From assembly GCA_964006375.1 (NCBI GenBank), contig OZ023267.1, positions 89,142,512-89,206,511 on the forward strand: a stretch of 64,000 nucleotides of DNA. Reading direction: 5' to 3'. The notes below the pieces were generated by a model. The model had not been told where the DNA came from and did no database searches. It saw nothing but the letters and a program-made list of their open reading frames with translations. This document shows positions 58,501 to 64,000 of this stretch, in pieces; the first letter of the stretch is position 1, and each line of letters begins with the position of its first letter. Source of the stretch: Tillus elongatus (Eukaryota > Arthropoda > Insecta > Coleoptera > Cleridae). Both the position numbers and the translations under genes were made by a program.

Positions 58501-61500
58501 GATAAAGGTTCGAAATATTAATTTATTGTCTTCTTTACACACAGGCGTTTATTTATTTATTTTAACAAATTTCATATTCAAAGGCTTACGTATAACAACT
58601 TTAAATGTTAAAAGCATAAAAAGTGAAATAAAATGGCTAAATCTTGAATCATTTAATAGTTATATACAGCCAGATATATGTTGTTTACAGGAAACCAATA
58701 CCCATGGTTCACCTTTTCCTTTTCAAAAATCACATTACACATTTTATTTTAATCCACCTGAAGAACCTTATTCTGGTACAGTTATCGGAATAAAGAATAC
58801 TTCTGGGTTAGGTGCTATTACTCATCAAATTCTATATAGAGGCTATTTGCAAATGATATCTTTTAAAATCAACGAAAAGGAAATAAACCATTTCAATATT
58901 TATATACCACATGACACTAACATTGCTCTGAATGTTCTCACTATTTTAGAAAATAATTTAAATCAGTTAGGTGCCTTTTTAATCGTTGGTGATTTTAACT
59001 GTACCCTTAACCCAATTGTCGACAGGCTTAATTCACAGGAGAAGGGTCTTGAGATTTCGTGTAAGTTAAGAAATATCATTGACCGTTTTGACCTCTGTGA
59101 TGTGTGGCAACTTACTCAAATTGATAAACCAGGATACACTTTCTATACGCGAATATCGGCCTCAAGGCTGGATCGTATATATTGTTCAAGAAGTGAAACA
59201 ACGCTAATTTCTAGTTCAAAACTAATTCCATCATTTTCGGATCACCTGTGTTTATCGGCTCATCTAAAATTTAACCAATCGTATAACAAAAGTCCATATT
59301 GGCGTTTTAACAACAATTTACTGCAAGATGATAAATACCTAGATTGTATAACGACATACCTAGACTCTATTAAATGTGCCAAAACAGGTAGTATAAAATG
59401 GTGGGAAATTTTCAAAACTAATGTCAAAGATATAACACAGAATTATGAAATACAAAAAAGACAGCAGGAAAATATGATTCTGAACAGATTAAGGATATCG
59501 TTGGAAAAAACTCTAAAAACTGAAGGGTCAGTTGACACTCTAGCGGTTCTCAAAATAAATAGAGAAGTTAACGACATTTTTAGAGGATATAGTGAAAAAA
59601 AGTTAGCTGCTATAGGAATGCAAAATCTGATAGAAGTGGACAGACCGACAGCCATGACTCTGTTACCAACGATCTCCAAAAAGAAGAATTTGACAGAAGT
59701 ACGATGTGAGGGATATGTTATCAGTGAGCCAGTTAAGATATGTTCAGTAGTAAGGTCGCATTTCCAAGTTTTATATAGTGATGATGAGACAATCGTAGAT
59801 AAAGACAATGAATTGTTTACTGACATAAAATGTTTAGACGATAAAAATAAAAAAATCCTTGACGAACCCCTAAATCTTGAAGAACTAACTAAGGCCTTAA
59901 GATCCTTAAACAAAAACAAGGCGACGGGAATAGATGGATTGACTCCAGAGTTTTATTTAGCATTCTGGGAAAAACTAAAAACTCACTATTTAGATATGAT
60001 TCAAGAATCATTTGCAAAAGGTTCACTACCTAAATCACTCAGAACAGCAGTAATCAGTTTACTGTTTAAAAAAGACGACCCCGAAGTTTTGAACAACTGG
60101 CGTCCTCTATCGCTCATGACAAGTGATTACAAAATATTGTCAAAATGTTTAGCTAATCGTTTTCTAAATATTCTGGGTAATATTATCCATACGGACCAAA
60201 GCTACTCTGTCCCTGGAAGATCAATTTATGACAGTCTTCATCTGTTTCGTGAGTTTATAAGTCATGTCAATGAAACAAGAGCTTCCTCGGCGATTATATC
60301 TCTTGACCAGCGGGGCGCGTTTGATAGGGTAAGTTATAGGTACGTTTTTTACATCTTGGAAAAATACAACTTTGGTCCAGAATTAAAAAAATATGTTGGC
60401 GTTCTATACAGTGAAGCAGTATGTATGGTACGTGTTTCGTCTCTCCTAACATCTCCGGTGAAATTTTCTAGGGGAATACGTCAAGGTTGTCCAATGTCTG
60501 GGATTTTATTCACGTTATGTATTGAACCGTTTCTTAATCTTATTAGAAAATCTGTCAGTGGGTGTACAATTTCTTTTGAAAGTAAAACTATTAACCTTCA
60601 AGCTTCAGCATATGCTGATGATGTTAATATATTCGTGTCTAGAAAGGCGGAGATTGACGAGGTGTTGAAATGTTATAATACATACTTAAAAAATTCAGGA
60701 GCTCAGCTTAACCTGGATAAGTGTAAGCGATATTGGTTAGGAAGCTACAAGGGTTCTGTTGAAACGCCTCTGGGCATCTCTTGGTCTTCGGGAGATATCA
60801 CTATCTTAGGTGTTACTTTTAAAAACAGCCAAGACATAATGAGCAAAGACGCATTAGACAATCTCTACAAACGCATTGAATCATCTGTGCAAAAATGGAG
60901 AGGCATTTTTCCATCACTTTCGTGGAAAGGCAGAGTTATGGCAATTAATCGTTTTATAGCTCCAAAACTGTGGTACCATTTGCAGATCCTTCCAGTCGAT
61001 GAGGTTTTTCTAAATAGTATACAATCCCTACTTACAGACTTATTCTGGGCTAATCGGCGACACTGGATGACATAAAAGCACCTGTGTTTACCAATGAGTC
61101 ATGGTGGTTTAGGTCTTGTTCATGTACAATCAAAAGTGAGAATGTTCAGGGTTTATTTTGCTTTAAAATTTCTAAACAATCATGAAGAATCTAATTGGTT
61201 TCGTGTAATTAAATATATATTGTGTACATATAAATGGCCGGATTATCCTGGCAACTATTTTTTATTAAACAAACAGTTCACTACTCAGACCTATCTCCAT
61301 TCCTAAAACAAGTTCTACATTGCTGTTCGGCCTTAAAAATTTCAGTTGCAAATTATCCAGAAAACTTCCAGCAATTACAAGACATACCTCTCATGCCATC
61401 TAATATAATACCTGAGACGCTGAGCAATATATCTAATCTTTGGCTTAATTGTGGCATATACACTTTTAGAAATATATGTGTGGGTACTGGCTTGATAAAT

Positions 61501-62322
61501 TTTGAGGATCTGCCTCTACATCGACTTGATGAGGAGTTGAGGAACGTCCTGCGAAGAGACTATTTAAATATACATGATTATGTCATAAACCAACAGGATA
61601 GTTTCAACACCAGTCCACAAACGCTCGGAGAAGGAAACAAATTTTACTACACTAGTCTTAATGATCAGAGAATGGTACTGGCAAATAACAACAAGAGAGC
61701 GATTCTTATGGATCTGGTACTAGGACATTAAAATCAAGTTAATGTTTTGACAGGCGAGTGGACTGATGACCCAATCTTCTGGAGTTCGTTCTGGGTTCAA
61801 CCTACCCTTGCATATGAGGCCTCAGTGTCCCTGCGTTTTGCAAAAAACCGTCTAGCAGATATGGTTTTCCTTCAACGAATAAACAAAACACCGTCTAACC
61901 TGTGTAGGAGATGTCAAAAACTTGGGACTGCGTGGCATATATTCACTGAGTGTCATGAAGTGAAAGACTTGTGGAACTTTACCAGCAGTGTCAAAATGAA
62001 GTTAACCAATCGTTCATTAACAGTATCCGATATACATTCGTGTTTTGAAAATATTCAAAATTGTTTTTATGCAATATGTAGCTACTTATGTAACCTAGCA
62101 AAAAGTGCCATATATAATGATTTTATATCAGAGTATAAGAATGGTCTACAACACAAAGCCCTATTGCCTATTTTTAAAGCCAGACAGAAGTCCCGTGTCC
62201 TTAAAGAATATATCTGGTATAAAGGAAAAAACGATATAGATTCCTTCAGGAAGAAATGGTGGAATAGCAACCAATTGTTTACAATCGGGGAAGAGCCCAT
62301 ACATTTTGTCTTTTATCAATAG
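58475..62322 (+). pseudogene. Tx1/L1-like LINE ORF2 (endonuclease, RT, zinc finger), broken
   Basis: ATG 58475 overlaps the ORF1 end by 26 bp. An APE endonuclease lies at ~40-275 with TLNVKSI, CLQET, IVGDFNC, RLDRIYC and SDHLCL. The RT lies at ~500-790 with WRPLSLMTSDYKILSKCLANR, SVPGRSIYDSLHL, RGIRQGCPMSG and YADD (Asp 715/716). A C-terminal zinc-finger domain with CRRCQK..WHIFTECHE is at ~61910-61960. The RPLSLMTSDYKI and SVPGRSI blocks resemble the Tx1 branch of L1. Lesions are TAA at 61073-61075, a frameshift at ~61240-61300, and TAA at 61729-61731. Endonuclease and RT residues themselves look intact. The 3' end has A-rich (TAAA)n at 62470-62497. Confidence 0.85.
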
Positions 62323-62469
62323 TAACATTCGTTTTTTTGTTCATGTTTTTTTCTTGTATATTCTATGTAGTTGTAGATATATAGATTTTTTTATATGTGT
62401 GTATGTATGTATTATTTGTTACTTATTTTTAAAATGGAATGTAATAATTGGTGTATATATCCTTTCGTT

Positions 62470-62515
62470 AATAAACATAAATAAATAAATAAAAAAACAC
62501 ACACACACACACACA
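62470..62515 (+). repeat. LINE 3' tail and flanking (CA)n
   Basis: AATAAACATAAATAAATAAATA then AAAAAAA forms the tail, followed directly by (AC)n to 62515. The 5' flank of the LINE is also CA-rich (57247-57317). Confidence 0.75.
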
Positions 62516-63129
62516 TAGGGTTTATTCAGCGAAAAAAAAATACATAAGAGAAAATAGTTCGAAATCGTTATCCTTAAATATAGATGTCTCAGAATAAACA
62601 GTGAGATAAATACTCACGAAGTACTCACAATAGGTACTTTTATGTGAGTTAATATAATCCCTAACACGCTGTCATCTAAAATTCAGCCTCCCGTGAAATA
62701 AAGACCCGCAGAGCACCCGGATAATCCACTGCACTTCCCGTAATTGCAGCCCACCGTCTCGTGTACGCAAGCATGGACATTTATTTAAATGACTATGCTA
62801 CCACCAATGTAATTATTTGCTCATTTACACGCGCACACACACGCGCGCACGCACACACACGCGCGCACGCACACACAGACACGCACGCACGCGCGCGCAG
62901 ACACACACAAAGAGAGAGAGAGAGGCAGGGAGACAGGGGCAGAGGTAGAGATAGATGGGGGGGGGGGGGCATACCGGTCACAGAATAAAAGAAAAGGGTC
63001 ATATAGATAAACTTCTGGACGGTTCACAAATGTAAACAGTACAAAAAATATATATAAAAAAATTAAGTTATGTATATAGTAATGGTTTTTGAATTTTCTT
63101 AGCATGACACATTCTCTCAGTGACTGAGG
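62516..63129. other. Non-genic with simple repeats
   Basis: No gene was seen. A (CA)/(CG) mixed tract (62828-62910), (GA)n (62911-62925) and a G12 run (62958-62969) follow each other. Confidence 0.7.
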
Positions 63130-64000
63130 GATCCAGTTATATTACTTTTGTTCTATGTAAATATGGCTTCGCTGACCAATTCCTTTCCTACGCTTAACCT
63201 TTCTGCACTGATTTATTTATCTGGTCTCATATCGGTGGTCTGGAAAGGTCAGTTCATCTGCGTGTTTATAACGCTCCGCAAGTGCCGCCTGGCAGTACAG
63301 TTTTCTACAGTCTAGAACGCCAACTCCCCTAAAAAGATCTTCACTAGGGTAGGTTAAAGGTTTGCGGTAAATTATCTTGAGTACCCATTTTTGCAAAACA
63401 TCTAATCCCCTATACAAGTTTTGTCTTACTCCACCCCAACCAACTATTCCGTAAGCCAGATGGGACTGTACTAGTTAATAATATAATATCGTCGTTTCCC
63501 TGGTGTTTAAATACTCCCTCAGGAACTTAAACTTATAGAATAAATATCTGACCCTGTCCACAATTTGATCCACTTGTTTACCCCATCTGAGGTATCTATC
63601 TATTATGATGCCCAGGTATCGAATACTTTTTGCTTGATCTATTCTAAGAACCTTTTGGGTCTCTGTTTTAATCATCAGCGGGTCATTGACAGGTAATGTA
63701 TTACTGTACGTTGAGAATGGCAGAAATTTAGTATTTTCCTGATTAACTGTCAAGAAGTTTACGTTGAACCAGTTAACAACTCACCTTGAGCCATTTGCTT
63801 GACCCCGTCCCAAGTTCGATCACTCCAGAATATCACCGTATCATCTGCATAGCTCATGATTTCACCCTCCCATTCCAAAGACAATAAGTCATTTATATAG
63901 AGATTAAACAAGGTAGGCCCCAGAACACTACCTTGTGGAACTCCGCAGCTAACCTCCGGATTGTCACTATATACATCTTCTGTCTAAACCCACTGCTTCC
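63130..64000 (-). pseudogene. Jockey-like LINE RT fragment, runs off window end
   Basis: Reading the minus strand from 64000: CGVPQGSVLGPTLFNLYIND (63950-63890), MSYADDTVIFW (63861-63830), then after a frame change NWFNVNFLTVNQENTKF, SIRYLGIIIDRYLRWGKQVD (~63620-63560) and, after a stop, a GLDVLQKWVLKIIYRKP end (63415-63360). This is the RT palm and thumb of a Jockey/CR1-type LINE. Frame changes near 63780 and a stop near 63475 show decay. The 5' part is outside the window. Confidence 0.8.

Overview
This window looks like transposon-dense, AT-rich nuclear DNA from an arthropod, most likely an insect with a large genome. The evidence is an intact errantivirus-type retroelement with env, a BEL/Pao relic, a second Ty3/Gypsy element, a Polinton-like virus-derived element, several LINE families, a tRNA-derived SINE family, a hammerhead-ribozyme retrozyme and at least ten long (AT)n arrays. 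I saw no intact host gene. The only host-like gene is a decayed copy of a SWIM-finger/YqaJ-nuclease gene. The species cannot be fixed from the sequence.

Layout. 1-5260: non-genic DNA, a SINE copy (1901-2234), and an inverted retrozyme array with hammerhead ribozymes (3330-4397). 5427-17745: a broken BEL/Pao element split by a complete, near-identical-LTR errantivirus (6341-14363; gag, pol, env, CGCG target duplication). 19100-32228: a large inverted duplication with an (AT)n loop. Its right arm holds exon 1 of the decayed YqaJ-type gene (21004) and is itself split by a 10,242-bp Polinton-like element (21759-32000). Further exons of the gene follow at 32742-34390. 35282-41887: a complete Ty3/Gypsy element whose LTRs carry a strong heat-shock-element array beside the TATA box. 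It is disabled by a lost reverse-transcriptase aspartate and a UGA codon. 45113-48160: a promoter-like start, three ~123-bp repeats, a splice-donor-like site and 2.4 kb of minisatellite. 50085-53130: LINE and Tc1-like relics. 54491-56600: a second SINE copy and a foldback element with 186-bp tandem repeats. 57318-62515: a Tx1/L1-like LINE lying between CA-rich microsatellites, with an (AT)n expansion in its ORF1. 63130-64000: a LINE fragment on the minus strand, cut by the window end.

The most interesting unit is the Polinton-like element. It has 5'-AG termini, ~315-bp terminal inverted repeats and an exact 6-bp target duplication (TGTATG) that can be checked against an uninterrupted copy of the target in the same window. 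It carries a packaging ATPase, capsid-like proteins, a DUF8207-type protein and a KilA-N protein. I find no DNA polymerase B, integrase or protease, so it looks like a morphogenesis-only element that would need replication and integration functions from elsewhere. Second in interest are the retrozyme with readable type I hammerhead folds and the heat-shock-element array in the Gypsy LTR.
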